Part shown: positions 24,398-34,546 of the stretch, in pieces
How positions within the stretch are numbered: the stretch's first letter is position 1
How the letters are laid out: every line of letters starts with the position of its first letter
Source: Hahellaceae bacterium
GTDB lineage: Bacteria > Pseudomonadota > Gammaproteobacteria > Pseudomonadales > Oleiphilaceae
Reading direction: 5' to 3'
Assembly: GCA_016716085.1 (NCBI GenBank)
Contig: JADJWY010000001.1
Location: 496,001-560,000, forward strand
Length of the DNA stretch: 64,000 nt
The notes under the pieces: generated by a model
What the model saw: the letters and a program-made list of their open reading frames with translations, nothing else
The model's database searches: none
Told to the model about the DNA's origin: nothing
Position numbers and translations under genes: made by a program

Positions 24398-25738
24398 ATG
24401 ACCAAGAAGCTATTTATCAAAACTCACGGCTGCCAGATGAATGAATATGATTCATCACGAATGGCAGACCTGCTGGGTGAAAGCCATCAGGTAGAACTCA
24501 CTGACAACCCTGACGAAGCTGACATTTTGCTTCTCAATACCTGCTCGATACGGGAAAAAGCCCAGGAAAAAGTCTTCCATCAGTTAGGTCGCTGGAAATC
24601 CCTGAAGAAAAAGAACCCCAATCTATTGATTGGCGTCGGCGGCTGCGTGGCCAGTCAGGAAGGCGATGCCATCCGCGAACGGGCGGATTATGTTGACCTG
24701 ATCTTTGGCCCTCAGACCTTGCACCGCCTCCCCGAAATGATTGATGCTGTTTCGGGCAGTCGCATCCCCATGGTCGATGTCACGTTTCCTGAAATCGAAA
24801 AGTTTGATCGCTTACCCCCCCCATCGGCTGATGGCGCCAGCGCCTTCGTCTCCATCATGGAAGGTTGCAGCAAGTACTGTACGTTTTGCGTGGTACCCTA
24901 CACCCGGGGCGAAGAAGTCAGCCGCCCCCTTGAGGATGTGCTGACGGAAATCCGACACCTGGCCTCCAAAGGCGTGCGCGAAATTAACCTGCTGGGCCAA
25001 AATGTGAACGCCTATCAGGGGCTCACAGAGGACGGTGATACCGCTGACCTGGCAGAACTGCTGCACCATGTGTCCGCCATCAGTGGCATAGATCGACTGC
25101 GATATACCACCTCTCATCCGGTCGAGTTCAGTGACTCACTGATCCAGGCCTATGCCGAACTGCCCAAACTGGTCAGTCACCTGCACCTGCCCGTTCAGAG
25201 TGGTTCGGATACGATTCTGAAGCGAATGAAACGTGGCCACACGGCAGCTGATTATCTGGCGAAAATCCGCAAGCTTCAGGCGATTCGCCCCGGCATTAGC
25301 CTATCCTCAGATTTCATCGTCGGCTTTCCAGGTGAATCTGCAAGCGATTTTGAGGACACCATGAACCTGATCGCAGAGATCGGTTTCGATATGTCGTTCA
25401 GCTTTGTTTACAGTGCCCGTCCCGGCACCCCGGCCGCCGAATTCGAAGACGATATTTCGGAAGATACAAAAAAACAGCGACTCGCCCTTCTTCAACAGCG
25501 CATCAATCAACAGGCGCAGGCGATCAGTCGCCGCATGGTTGGCAATATCGAGCGAATCCTTGTCACTGGTCCCTCCAAGAAAAATCCAAATGAGTGGCAG
25601 GGGCGCACCGAAAACAATCGTGTCGTTAACTTCTCCAGCGAGCAGGACCACCTGACAGGGCGTTTCGTCGATGTGCGCATCACCACCGCCTTTCCCAATT
25701 CGCTGCGAGGCGAACGCATTGACCAGAATGATCACTAG
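24398..25738 (+). CDS. miaB: tRNA-2-methylthio-N6-dimethylallyladenosine synthase MiaB
   Basis: Radical-SAM enzyme that methylthiolates i6A37 in tRNAs, acting after MiaA (encoded at 57 kb). 446 residues. Seen: UPF0004 cysteines in THGCQMNEYDS, LNTCSIREKA and GVGGCVASQEG, radical-SAM CSKYCTFC with VVPYTRGEE, and a C-terminal TRAM domain. Own promoter just upstream. ybeZ starts 18 bp downstream, the standard miaB-ybeZYX-lnt order. Confidence 0.97.
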   Translation: MTKKLFIKTHGCQMNEYDSSRMADLLGESHQVELTDNPDEADILLLNTCSIREKAQEKVFHQLGRWKSLKKKNPNLLIGVGGCVASQEGDAIRERADYVDLIFGPQTLHRLPEMIDAVSGSRIPMVDVTFPEIEKFDRLPPPSADGASAFVSIMEGCSKYCTFCVVPYTRGEEVSRPLEDVLTEIRHLASKGVREINLLGQNVNAYQGLTEDGDTADLAELLHHVSAISGIDRLRYTTSHPVEFSDSLIQAYAELPKLVSHLHLPVQSGSDTILKRMKRGHTAADYLAKIRKLQAIRPGISLSSDFIVGFPGESASDFEDTMNLIAEIGFDMSFSFVYSARPGTPAAEFEDDISEDTKKQRLALLQQRINQQAQAISRRMVGNIERILVTGPSKKNPNEWQGRTENNRVVNFSSEQDHLTGRFVDVRITTAFPNSLRGERIDQNDH

Positions 25739-25756
25739 ATCTGTGGATGTTTCCCT

Positions 25757-26707
25757 TTGAGCAATACTATTCGCCATTTAACGCTGAACCCGGTCGATTC
25801 CGCCCGCCAACTGGCGTTGTGCGGCCCGCTGGATGAAAACCTTAAACTTATCCAGCAACGACTGGGCATCGAGATCAGTTATCGCGCACATGAGTTCACC
25901 CTGAGCGGCCGCGAAACCGATGTCAAAAATGCCTGCGACATTCTTCAGCAACTCTATCGCGAGACGGAGGCCAATCCGGTCATCGACCCCGCCACTGTTC
26001 ACCTGTTCGTGGGGGAAGCTGAACTGGCTTCGCAAATCAGCGCCGGACCGATCATCAAAACGCCGAAAATGCACATCAAACCGCGTGGCGCAAATCAACA
26101 GCGCTACGTCGAGGCGATTCGTCGACACGACATCAATTTCGGCGTCGGCCCGGCCGGGACCGGCAAGACCTGGCTGGCAGTAGCCTGCGCCGTGCAAGCG
26201 TTCAATGAGGATCAGGTCAAGCGCATTCTACTGGTCAGGCCCGCCGTGGAGGCAGGCGAAAAACTAGGATTCTTACCGGGCGACCTGGCGCAGAAAGTTG
26301 ATCCCTACCTACGCCCTCTGTATGACGCGCTATATGAAATGCTCGGTTTTGAGCAGGTGGCTCGCTTGCTGGAAAAAGGTCTGATCGAGATCGCCCCGCT
26401 CGCCTTTATGCGTGGACGCACCCTGAACCACTCCTTCATCATCCTGGATGAAAGCCAGAATACCTCTCCAGAGCAAATGAAGATGTTTCTGACCCGTATC
26501 GGTTTTGGTTCAACTGCTGTCATAACCGGCGATGTGACTCAGGTAGACTTACCTCGAGGCGCGCCCAGCGGCCTGAAACATGCCCTCAACGTACTTAAAG
26601 ACGTCAAAGGTATCAGCTCCACCCATTTTTTGAGCAAGGATGTGGTACGACATCCACTTGTTCAACGCATCGTCGATGCCTACGAGGACTTTGAGAAACG
26701 CCCATGA
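25757..26707 (+). CDS. ybeZ: PhoH-like ATPase YbeZ
   Basis: P-loop NTPase of the PhoH family, thought to work with YbeY in RNA processing. 316 residues from a TTG. Seen: an N-terminal KH-like region, Walker A GPAGTGKTWLA, SFIILDESQNTSPEQMK (Walker B) and MFLTRIGFGSTAVITGDVTQ. No better start is visible and the ribosome site is weak. Overlaps ybeY by 4 bp (ATGA). Confidence 0.95.
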   Translation: MSNTIRHLTLNPVDSARQLALCGPLDENLKLIQQRLGIEISYRAHEFTLSGRETDVKNACDILQQLYRETEANPVIDPATVHLFVGEAELASQISAGPIIKTPKMHIKPRGANQQRYVEAIRRHDINFGVGPAGTGKTWLAVACAVQAFNEDQVKRILLVRPAVEAGEKLGFLPGDLAQKVDPYLRPLYDALYEMLGFEQVARLLEKGLIEIAPLAFMRGRTLNHSFIILDESQNTSPEQMKMFLTRIGFGSTAVITGDVTQVDLPRGAPSGLKHALNVLKDVKGISSTHFLSKDVVRHPLVQRIVDAYEDFEKRP

Positions 26708-27171
26708 CCGTTGACTTAATTGCTGAAATCGAAGGCGACTTCGCTGATTTACCTGATGCCGCCCAGCTGCAAACCTGGGCAACTGCCGCCGTCGAAAAAA
26801 GTGGCGAATGGGAGGTTTTTCTGCGTGTGGTTGATCGGGAAGAAAGCCAGCAGCTCAACCATGACTACCGCGGCAAAGATAAACCCACCAATGTACTCTC
26901 CTTTCCATTTGACCTGCCACCCGGTATGACTGCCGAGATGATGGGCGAAGAAAAGATGCCACTGGGCGATCTGGTCATCTGTGCACCAGTGGTCGCGGAA
27001 GAAGCCGGAGAGCAGGGAAAATCCCTGCATGCACACTGGGCACATCTCGTGATCCATGGCATACTCCACCTACAAGGTTATGATCATATTCTTGATCACG
27101 AAGCCGAGGTCATGGAAAATCGGGAAATCGGCATCTTGGCGGCACTGGGGTTTTCAGACCCTTATGCCTGA
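26704..27171 (+). CDS. ybeY: Endoribonuclease YbeY
   Basis: Metal-dependent single-strand endoribonuclease involved in 16S rRNA 3' maturation and 70S quality control. 155 residues. Seen: zinc motif HGILHLQGYDH and the conserved YRGKDKPTNVLSFPF segment. Coupled to ybeZ through ATGA and followed after 45 bp by ybeX. Confidence 0.96.
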   Translation: MTVDLIAEIEGDFADLPDAAQLQTWATAAVEKSGEWEVFLRVVDREESQQLNHDYRGKDKPTNVLSFPFDLPPGMTAEMMGEEKMPLGDLVICAPVVAEEAGEQGKSLHAHWAHLVIHGILHLQGYDHILDHEAEVMENREIGILAALGFSDPYA

Positions 27172-27216
27172 TCCAACTAGTGCCCCCCAGAGAGTTACGG
27201 TAAGGACCCAAACCGC

Positions 27217-28071
27217 ATGAGCGACGACCCTTCGCCCACCACGACGAGCAGTAAATCCTGGCTGGACAGGCTGTCACAAGCTTTTTCAGCCGATCCACAA
27301 GACAAATTCGAATTGCTCGAAATGCTGCGTGCTGCCGCGCGTCGGGGCATCGTTGATCAGGACTCACTGGCACTGATTGAAGGGGCCATGCAGGTCGTCG
27401 ACATGCAAGTACGGGAAATCATGATCCCCCGCGCACAGATGATCTGTGTGAAGGCTGACAGCTCACCTGATGACTATATTCGGGAAATTCTCGAATCCGC
27501 CCACTCCCGCTACCCGGTGATCGGCGAGTCCAAAGATGAGGTACTGGGCATACTGCTCGCCAAAGATCTGCTCGGTTTAAATATCAAGGGCGAACTGAAT
27601 CGTTCGAGCGTTCAGGATCGTATGCGACCCGCGTGCTTCATCCCGGAAAGTAAACGCCTCAATCAATTGCTGAAAGAGTTCAAAGAAAACCGCAACCATA
27701 TGGCAATCGTCGTTGACGAGTACGGCGGTGTGGCCGGACTGGTCACGATCGAGGATGTGCTGGAGCAGATCGTCGGCGAAATCGAAGATGAACACGATTT
27801 TGAAGAAGATCTGACGATCAAGAACACGGAGCCCAACCAATACGTCGTCAAAGCGCTCACCCCCATTGAAGACTTCAACGAATACTTCAATATGAATCTG
27901 GACGACAACGAATTCGACACCATCGGTGGTCTGGTGATGAAACGCTTTGGACGCCTGCCCCGCCGCGGTGAGTCCACCAAGCTGGAGGGGCTGTCTGTTA
28001 AAGTGTTGAATGCAGACAATCGGCAAATCCGTTTGCTGCAGATCAGTCGTCCTGAAGGAGCTACCTCCTGA
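27217..28071 (+). CDS. ybeX: CBS-pair protein YbeX (CorC-like)
   Basis: Cytoplasmic protein of the CorC/HlyC family, linked to Mg2+ homeostasis and ribosome metabolism. 284 residues without membrane segments. Seen: two CBS domains (about 65-200; REIMIPRAQMICVKADSSPDDYI and the second ending VVDEYGGVAGLVTIEDVLEQIVGEI) and a C-terminal transporter-associated domain. Sits between ybeY and lnt as in most gammaproteobacteria. Confidence 0.95.
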   Translation: MSDDPSPTTTSSKSWLDRLSQAFSADPQDKFELLEMLRAAARRGIVDQDSLALIEGAMQVVDMQVREIMIPRAQMICVKADSSPDDYIREILESAHSRYPVIGESKDEVLGILLAKDLLGLNIKGELNRSSVQDRMRPACFIPESKRLNQLLKEFKENRNHMAIVVDEYGGVAGLVTIEDVLEQIVGEIEDEHDFEEDLTIKNTEPNQYVVKALTPIEDFNEYFNMNLDDNEFDTIGGLVMKRFGRLPRRGESTKLEGLSVKVLNADNRQIRLLQISRPEGATS

Positions 28072-28085
28072 GGCACCTGACCCAA

Positions 28086-29624
28086 GTGATGCTTCTTCCC
28101 GCGCTGCTGTCTCTCGTTTCAGGTGCGCTTCTGCCAGCGGCCTTTGCACCCTTTGATTTCAAATTCGCGGCCGTTGCCTGCCCAATGGCCCTCGCGCTCA
28201 TTCTGCGCCATAAAACACCGCGACAGGCGGCCTGGCTAAGCTGGTTGTTCGGGCTAGGTCTCTTCGGCACGGGCGTTTCATGGGTTTTTGTGTCGATTCA
28301 CGTTCACGGCCCTGCCCCGGTCTGGTTGGCCGCCTTTCTGACGGCGCTGTTTGTCATGGGCATTGCGTTATTCACGGCCCTCCAGGGGTGGTTCTTTGCA
28401 ACGCTCTCCGGTCAATCCGGTTTCACTCAGGGGCTGCGTTACCTACTCCTGTTCAGTGCGGTGTGGGTACTCGGCGAATGGTTCCGCACCTGGTTTCTCA
28501 GCGGGTTTCCCTGGCTGTTTCTGGGCCACAGCATGCTGAAAACCCCGCTGGCCGGCTTTGCCCCCATCGGCGGCATCTACCTGGTGTCTTTCAGTGTGTT
28601 AGTGCTCGGCAGCCTGCTGCTCACCCTGGCGGCGCACTTCAGATCATCTGACCGACAGCCCCAAAAGGTGCTGGCACTTCTGCTAGGACTTACGCTACTG
28701 ATTGGGACAGGTCAGACCTTATACGGAGTCGACTGGACGCACCCTGAAAATCGTGAACTTTCTGTCGGGCTGGTGCAGCCCAACATCCCCCAGGAAGACA
28801 AATGGGTACCCGACCAACAACTCCCCCAGATTCGAAAAATACTATCGCTACATCGCCAACTCACGGACCAGGACATTGTTATTTGGCCAGAAACGGCGCT
28901 ACCCCTGTTCCTGGCCCAGGCTGGACCCGTGCTGGATGAACTCGATCAACAGGGAAAGGCTGACCGCCAGGCGATTCTGTTGGGCATCCTTAGCGCCGAA
29001 CGCGATGCAGCTTCACCTGTCGAAACCCCGCGCTATCACATTTACAACAGTTTTCTGGCGACCGGTAACGGCGAAGGCCTTTACCACAAACAGCGCCTGG
29101 TTCCCTTCGGCGAGTATGTGCCGTTTGCCTCTGCCCTGCGTGGCCTGATCCAATTCTTCGACCTGCCGATGTCCGACATGGCCAGTGGAGGTAGCCAGCA
29201 AACATTGCTCACCGCAGGGGCCTACCACTTTATGCCCTTTATCTGCTATGAAATCGTTTATCCCGACCTGGTTGCTGCGCATGCAAGTGAGGCCGATTTT
29301 CTGGTTACCGTGAGCAACGATACCTGGTTTGGTGCGTCAGCAGGCCCGCTGCAGCATCTTCAGATGGCGCAAATGCGTGCCCTTGAGAATCAGAAACCAC
29401 TGCTCCGCGGCACCAACAATGGCGTAACGGCGATCATCAATTACCAGGGTGAGATCACTGATCGCCTGCCTCAGTTTGAAGCCGGTGTATTACGATCCAC
29501 CTTCACACCCCGGACAGGCAGCACCCCTTTCAATTTGAATGGCTCGTGGCCCGTAATTCTGATGCTATTGCTTCAGGTGTCTCTGCCTGTAATTCTGCGA
29601 AAATATAACCCTTCGCAGCGATGA
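28086..29624 (+). CDS. lnt: Apolipoprotein N-acyltransferase
   Basis: Inner-membrane enzyme that adds the third acyl chain to lipoproteins before Lol sorting. 512 residues. Seen: six or so N-terminal membrane segments, then a periplasmic nitrilase domain with the catalytic Glu269 (VIWPETALP), Lys335 (YHKQRLVPFGEYVP) and Cys387 (FICYEIVYP), nearly the E. coli positions. Start is GTG at 28086 or the next codon ATG (28089). The last 52 bp overlap the 3' end of the opposite-strand zinc-ribbon gene. Confidence 0.96.
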   Translation: MMLLPALLSLVSGALLPAAFAPFDFKFAAVACPMALALILRHKTPRQAAWLSWLFGLGLFGTGVSWVFVSIHVHGPAPVWLAAFLTALFVMGIALFTALQGWFFATLSGQSGFTQGLRYLLLFSAVWVLGEWFRTWFLSGFPWLFLGHSMLKTPLAGFAPIGGIYLVSFSVLVLGSLLLTLAAHFRSSDRQPQKVLALLLGLTLLIGTGQTLYGVDWTHPENRELSVGLVQPNIPQEDKWVPDQQLPQIRKILSLHRQLTDQDIVIWPETALPLFLAQAGPVLDELDQQGKADRQAILLGILSAERDAASPVETPRYHIYNSFLATGNGEGLYHKQRLVPFGEYVPFASALRGLIQFFDLPMSDMASGGSQQTLLTAGAYHFMPFICYEIVYPDLVAAHASEADFLVTVSNDTWFGASAGPLQHLQMAQMRALENQKPLLRGTNNGVTAIINYQGEITDRLPQFEAGVLRSTFTPRTGSTPFNLNGSWPVILMLLLQVSLPVILRKYNPSQR

Positions 29625-30100
29625 CAGGGGTCCACCCTGGCCACATCAACCAAACACACCATTTTGCCACACTCAGTACAGCGCAACATTCCCGGCAGTG
29701 CGACCTCACCCGCTACGTAGGCGCCTTCCTGATGATGCAGCTGATGCTCCAATTGTTGTTGCCCGACCTGGGTTTTGTCCGCAATGGCCAGCAGGCTGCG
29801 CTTGAGCCCGGTTTCCAGAACATCCAGATCAAAGCGCAACCATTCCCTCACTCCCTGCCCGGTCTCCCGAATGAAATGGAGCAGGCTCGCCAGATCGCGT
29901 TTAACGTAAGCCTTCAATAAAGAGGCTTCCTCCGCCGTCAGTCGCTCCGCTTCCTGCTCAAAATGAACCGCTTTTTCAACTTCGCCCTGAAGTGTCTGCC
30001 AGCTTTTAGCCTCGGCGTCGGCGAGCACCCCTTCCAGGCGCTGCAGCGCCGCGACGTAGGCAGAGGCTTTGGTTTGATCTGCCTTTGGTTTGTCCTGCAT
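29573..30100 (-). CDS. ybeL: YbeL-type zinc ribbon protein (DUF1451)
   Basis: Function unknown. 175 residues: a long helical, partly coiled N-terminal part (LEGVLADAEAKSWQTLQGEVEKA) and a C-terminal zinc ribbon with Cys141-x2-Cys144 and Cys159-x2-Cys162. E. coli ybeL is also next to leuS, supporting the assignment. Divergent from leuS; convergent with lnt with a 52-bp 3' overlap. Confidence 0.85.
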   Translation of the reverse strand: MQDKPKADQTKASAYVAALQRLEGVLADAEAKSWQTLQGEVEKAVHFEQEAERLTAEEASLLKAYVKRDLASLLHFIRETGQGVREWLRFDLDVLETGLKRSLLAIADKTQVGQQQLEHQLHHQEGAYVAGEVALPGMLRCTECGKMVCLVDVARVDPCHRCEGLYFRRITGRDT

Positions 30101-30195
30101 GTCACCCTCTCTTTTTATGATGAAAACCGTGTCTAACTGTTGCTACTAGGATAGAATACAAAACTTTATTCAAACCTTGATGCAGCTCGTTTTTT

Positions 30196-32784
30196 ATGGA
30201 AGAACTCTACCATCCCCAACAAATTGAAGCCGATGTACAGCGCCTTTGGGAAGACACCAACGCCTTTAAGGTGACGGAACAACCCGGCAAGGAAAAGTAC
30301 TATTGCCTGTCCATGTTCCCTTATCCCAGTGGCAAACTCCACATGGGACATGTCAGAAACTACACCATAGGCGATGTGATTTCCCGCTATCAGCGTATGC
30401 AAGGCAAAAATGTGCTTCAGCCGATGGGATGGGACTCATTCGGTCTGCCCGCCGAAAATGCTGCACTCAAGAACGGGGTCGCTCCGGCCAAGTGGACCTA
30501 CGAAAACATTGCCTACATGAAAAACCAGCTCAAACGACTGGGTTTCGGTTATGACTGGGATCGTGAAGTCACGACCTGCAAACCCGATTACTACAAGTGG
30601 GAACAGTGGTTTTTTACCCGCCTTTACGAGAAAGGTCTGGTTTACAAGAAAATGGCCACTGTTAACTGGGACCCCGTTGATGAAACGGTACTGGCCAACG
30701 AACAGGTGATCGATGGCAAGGGCTGGCGCTCGGGGGCAACCGTTGAGCGCCGGGAGATCCCACAGTGGTTTATCAAAATCACCGACTACGCTGACGCGCT
30801 GCTGAACGATCTGGATCAGTTGCAAGGCTGGCCTGAGCAGGTCAAGACCATGCAGCGCAACTGGATCGGTCGGTCTGTCGGCGTCGAACTTACGTTTGGC
30901 ATCAAAGACAGCAGTGACACACTGGATGTCTACACCACCCGTCCCGACACGCTGATGGGCGTCACCTACGTAGCCATTGCCGCACAGCATCCGCTGGCGC
31001 AAAAGGCGGCAGATCGCTCACCAGAGATTGCAGCATTTGTCGATTCCTGCAAGAACACCAAAACGGCGGAAGCGGATATCGCCACAATGGAGAAACGGGG
31101 GACTCCCACCGGCTACCAGGCCATTCACCCGATTACCGGACAGGAAGTCCCCATCTGGATCGCCAACTTCGTCCTGATCGAATACGGCTCAGGAGCCGTC
31201 ATGTCGGTGCCCGCTCATGATGAGCGTGACCACGAGTTCGCCCTGAAGTACGGCTTACCGATCAGTCAGGTGATTGCCCCCCGCCAGGATCAGGAGATCG
31301 ACGTTCAGGTTGCTGCCTTCACGGACAAAGGCCTGTTAGTCAACTCCGGCGAGTTCACCGGCATGTCCTCAGAAGAAGCGTTTGAGGCAATTGCCGCTAA
31401 ACTCGAAAGCCTGGGCCTGGGCAACCAGAAAGTGAATTACCGTTTGCGCGACTGGGGCGTTTCCCGACAGCGTTACTGGGGCGCCCCCATTCCCATGCTG
31501 ACTGACGCCAAGGGCGACGCTCAGCCTGTTCCACTGCAGGATCTGCCTGTGGTGCTGCCCGAAAATGTCGAAATGGATGGCGTGAAGTCACCGATAAAAA
31601 GCGATCCCGACTGGGCCAAGACCCAATGGCAGGGTGAAGCGGCCCTGCGTGAAACCGATACGTTCGACACCTTTATGGAATCGTCATGGTATTACGCGCG
31701 TTACTGCTGCCCGGACAATACGGATGCCATGCTGGACCCAGCCAAGGCGAATTATTGGCTGCCCGTCGATCAATATGTCGGTGGGATTGAGCACGCCATC
31801 CTGCACCTGCTCTACTCGCGCTTCTTCCACAAATTACTGCGCGACGAAGGTCTCGTTCAGAGTGATGAACCCTTCAGCAACCTGTTGTGCCAGGGCATGG
31901 TGATCGCTGAGACCTTCTACCGTGAAGAAGCGAACGGCGGCAAGACTTACTTCAACCCGAAGGACGTTCGCACGGTTACCGATGACAAAGGCAAAACGAT
32001 TCGGGCAGAGCTCATTGCCGATGGCCAGGCAGTTGTCATTGGCGGCAAAGAGAAGATGTCCAAATCCAAGAACAACGGCGTTGACCCGCAGGATCTGATT
32101 GATCAGTACGGTGCGGATACCGTGCGCCTGTTTACCATGTTTGCTGCGCCACCGGAGCAATCGCTGGAATGGTCGGATGCGGGCGTGGAAGGTGCTCACC
32201 GCTTCCTGCGACGACTGTGGAAGCAGGTTCAGGATACTTTGAGCAGCGAAGGCGAGCCTGCCAAGCTGGATACCCAGGCACTGTCTGCTAACGCAAAGAA
32301 TCTGCGCCGCAAAACGCATGAAACGATTGCCAAAGTCAGTGACGACGTAAGTCGCCGCATGACGTTCAATACCGCCATTGCTGCGATCATGGAGCTTCTG
32401 AATGAAGTGAATCGCTTCGAGGAAACTGATGCCCAGGGCAAAGCGGTTAAGCGCGAGGCACTGGAAGCGGCCGTACTGATGCTGGCGCCAATTGTACCGC
32501 ACATTGCTCAGTCGCTTTGGACCGCGCTGGGGCATGCCCAGCCGGTGATGAATGCCTCCTGGCCCGTTGTAGATGAGTCCGCGCTGGTAAGAGAAAATTT
32601 GAACTGGGTTGTTCAGGTGAATGGAAAAGTGCGCGCCAAGCTTGACCTGGCGGCATCACTCTCCGAAGATGCGGTCAAGGCGACAGCGCTGGACGATGCC
32701 ACCGTTCAAAAGTTCATGGAAGGTAAAGCCGTCGCGAAAATCATCGTTGTTCCGGGTAAACTGGTGAACATCGTCGTTAAGTAG
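30196..32784 (+). CDS. leuS: Leucyl-tRNA synthetase
   Basis: Class I aminoacyl-tRNA synthetase. 862 residues. Seen: HMGH (HIGH motif) at residues 49-52 within FPYPSGKLHMGHVRNYTIGD, a CP1 editing domain (GTPTGYQAIHPITGQEVPIW, TGMSSEEAFEAI), KMSKS at 620-624, anticodon-binding helices and the small C-terminal domain ending IIVVPGKLVNIVVK. First gene of leuS-lptE-holA; lptE begins 11 bp later. Confidence 0.99.
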   Translation: MEELYHPQQIEADVQRLWEDTNAFKVTEQPGKEKYYCLSMFPYPSGKLHMGHVRNYTIGDVISRYQRMQGKNVLQPMGWDSFGLPAENAALKNGVAPAKWTYENIAYMKNQLKRLGFGYDWDREVTTCKPDYYKWEQWFFTRLYEKGLVYKKMATVNWDPVDETVLANEQVIDGKGWRSGATVERREIPQWFIKITDYADALLNDLDQLQGWPEQVKTMQRNWIGRSVGVELTFGIKDSSDTLDVYTTRPDTLMGVTYVAIAAQHPLAQKAADRSPEIAAFVDSCKNTKTAEADIATMEKRGTPTGYQAIHPITGQEVPIWIANFVLIEYGSGAVMSVPAHDERDHEFALKYGLPISQVIAPRQDQEIDVQVAAFTDKGLLVNSGEFTGMSSEEAFEAIAAKLESLGLGNQKVNYRLRDWGVSRQRYWGAPIPMLTDAKGDAQPVPLQDLPVVLPENVEMDGVKSPIKSDPDWAKTQWQGEAALRETDTFDTFMESSWYYARYCCPDNTDAMLDPAKANYWLPVDQYVGGIEHAILHLLYSRFFHKLLRDEGLVQSDEPFSNLLCQGMVIAETFYREEANGGKTYFNPKDVRTVTDDKGKTIRAELIADGQAVVIGGKEKMSKSKNNGVDPQDLIDQYGADTVRLFTMFAAPPEQSLEWSDAGVEGAHRFLRRLWKQVQDTLSSEGEPAKLDTQALSANAKNLRRKTHETIAKVSDDVSRRMTFNTAIAAIMELLNEVNRFEETDAQGKAVKREALEAAVLMLAPIVPHIAQSLWTALGHAQPVMNASWPVVDESALVRENLNWVVQVNGKVRAKLDLAASLSEDAVKATALDDATVQKFMEGKAVAKIIVVPGKLVNIVVK

Positions 32785-32795
32785 GTCTGTCCCGT

Positions 32796-33464
32796 ATGGC
32801 GCGTCGCCGACTTGTCACATCCTCCCACCCGGGCGCTCTGCTTGTGGTGGGCCTAACCAGCCTGATGCTGTCAGCCTGTGGCTTTCAGCTGCGCGGCACT
32901 CAATATGCTGCGCAGAATAGTCTCTGGAAAACCATGCAGGTTGACTGCCCGGATACAGAAAAGTTTTTCTGTGATCGCCTGCGGGATCAGCTGATTCAAT
33001 CGGGGATCAAGGTTGAAGATGTTCGACTGGCGGAGCGACTCCCATTTGCCTCCGAGCCGGGTATTTTACAGGCTAAAACACCCACAGACCCGCTTTCCCG
33101 TGTCACCGAGAAACCCAGGGAAACCCGTGAGAGTGATTTACCGTTGCTGCAGGTCGCCTCTCTGGCCAGTGGGAGACGGGCGGTGACACTAACAGCCAAT
33201 GCTGGCGCAGCTGAGTTTGAAATATCCCGCGAGGTTGAATTCAATCTGTCCCAGGGGGAAGAAACACTCATCAAATCGACGAAACTACGACAGTTCCAGA
33301 CTTACCGATATGACTCATCCAGTGTGCTTGGCAAAGACAAGGAAGAAATCCAGATTACGCACGATCTGGACAATCTGCTGGCTTACCAGGTGATGAACCG
33401 GGTTGCCATAGAAAGCATCAAGCTGGCCGAGCAGGAAAAGGAGCAACCGGATATTGCGGATTAA
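32796..33464 (+). CDS. lptE: LPS-assembly lipoprotein LptE
   Basis: Outer-membrane lipoprotein that plugs the LptD barrel during LPS insertion. 222 residues; somewhat longer than E. coli LptE (193), with an extra central segment. Seen: signal peptide with lipobox LSAC, Cys28 as the lipidation site, followed by GFQLRGT. Between leuS and holA, the conserved position. Its 3' end overlaps holA by 11 bp. Confidence 0.93.
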   Translation: MARRRLVTSSHPGALLVVGLTSLMLSACGFQLRGTQYAAQNSLWKTMQVDCPDTEKFFCDRLRDQLIQSGIKVEDVRLAERLPFASEPGILQAKTPTDPLSRVTEKPRETRESDLPLLQVASLASGRRAVTLTANAGAAEFEISREVEFNLSQGEETLIKSTKLRQFQTYRYDSSSVLGKDKEEIQITHDLDNLLAYQVMNRVAIESIKLAEQEKEQPDIAD

Positions 33465-34470
33465 ACCGGAATCGCTGGCGAGCCACCTGAAGCAAAAACT
33501 CCCTGAAATCCTGCTCGTAAGTGGTGATGATCCATTTTTGTCTCAGGAGAGCAGTGACCTCTACCGGGCGGCCTGCAAAACCCAGGGTTTTAATGAGCGT
33601 CTCTCCTACCCGGCCAATAAGGGATTCGATTGGAGCCAGCTGGAAGAGCATCTCCAGTCGATGTCCCTGTTTGGCGAAAACCGGCTCGTCGAGGTTCACC
33701 TCCAGGCACTGCCGGACGACGCGGGCAAAAAAGTACTGTGCGCCTGGGCAGAGCATCCCCCAGAAGACAGTCGACTGCTCCTGACTTCCTCTCGCCTGCA
33801 AACCAGCACGCTGAATACTAAATGGTTCAAAACCATTGAAAATCACTGCCTGCATGTTCAGATATGGCCTCTGACCATGGCGGAATTGCCACAGTGGATC
33901 AACCAGCGACTCAGGGCCAAAGGCTTCGCTCCCACCTCGGGTGCCGTCAAAGCACTGTGTGAAAATGTGGAAGGCAACCTACTGGCAGCAGCACAGGAAA
34001 TCGAGAAATTACGCTTGCTGGTTGACGGCAAGGAACTTGATGAAACAACGGTGATGCGCTGCGTCGCCAATTCCAGCCACTACTCAGTCTATGAGCTGAT
34101 GGAAGAGGTCATACAGTCACACAGCCGTCATGCCCTGCACATCCTCTCCAGTCTGCGCTCAGAGGGCGTTGCACCGCCCATCGTACTCTGGGCGGTTACG
34201 CGGGAAATGCGCCTGCTGGCCAAGCTCAAACGAGCTGCCGGAAGCAGCAATGATGCCCAGGCGCTTCTGGGTAAGCACAACATTCCCCGCAAGCGATGGC
34301 CTGCCTATGAAAAGCAAGCGCGGCAATTACGCCCGCGCTTACTGCAACGCGCCCACCAACACTGCCTTAAAGCGGAGCTATCGATCAAAGGCTCACTGAA
34401 AGATGATCCCTGGTTGCACATTCAGGATGCCTGCCTCGCCCTCACCGGCCACATGCCTCCCGGCGCTTGA
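33454..34470 (+). CDS. holA: DNA polymerase III subunit delta
   Basis: Clamp-loader subunit that opens the beta clamp. 338 residues, normal. Seen: LLVSGDDPFLSQES (family start pattern), SLFGENRLVEVHL, and the C-terminal collar domain. Starts with TTG inside lptE, 10 nt after AAGGAG, so it is coupled to lptE. No intrinsic terminator follows in the 167-bp gap. Confidence 0.95.
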   Translation: MRIKPESLASHLKQKLPEILLVSGDDPFLSQESSDLYRAACKTQGFNERLSYPANKGFDWSQLEEHLQSMSLFGENRLVEVHLQALPDDAGKKVLCAWAEHPPEDSRLLLTSSRLQTSTLNTKWFKTIENHCLHVQIWPLTMAELPQWINQRLRAKGFAPTSGAVKALCENVEGNLLAAAQEIEKLRLLVDGKELDETTVMRCVANSSHYSVYELMEEVIQSHSRHALHILSSLRSEGVAPPIVLWAVTREMRLLAKLKRAAGSSNDAQALLGKHNIPRKRWPAYEKQARQLRPRLLQRAHQHCLKAELSIKGSLKDDPWLHIQDACLALTGHMPPGA

Positions 34471-34546
34471 CACGTATCACAGAATTCCCAAAGATCAAGC
34501 TCGATAGGTGATATCCGGTATAGGATCACGTAAATAAACGTCTAAA

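Noticed and set aside
31834..32535. Open frame of 233 codons antisense to leuS
   Set aside because: Shadow of leuS; no conserved motifs and no plausible start signal.
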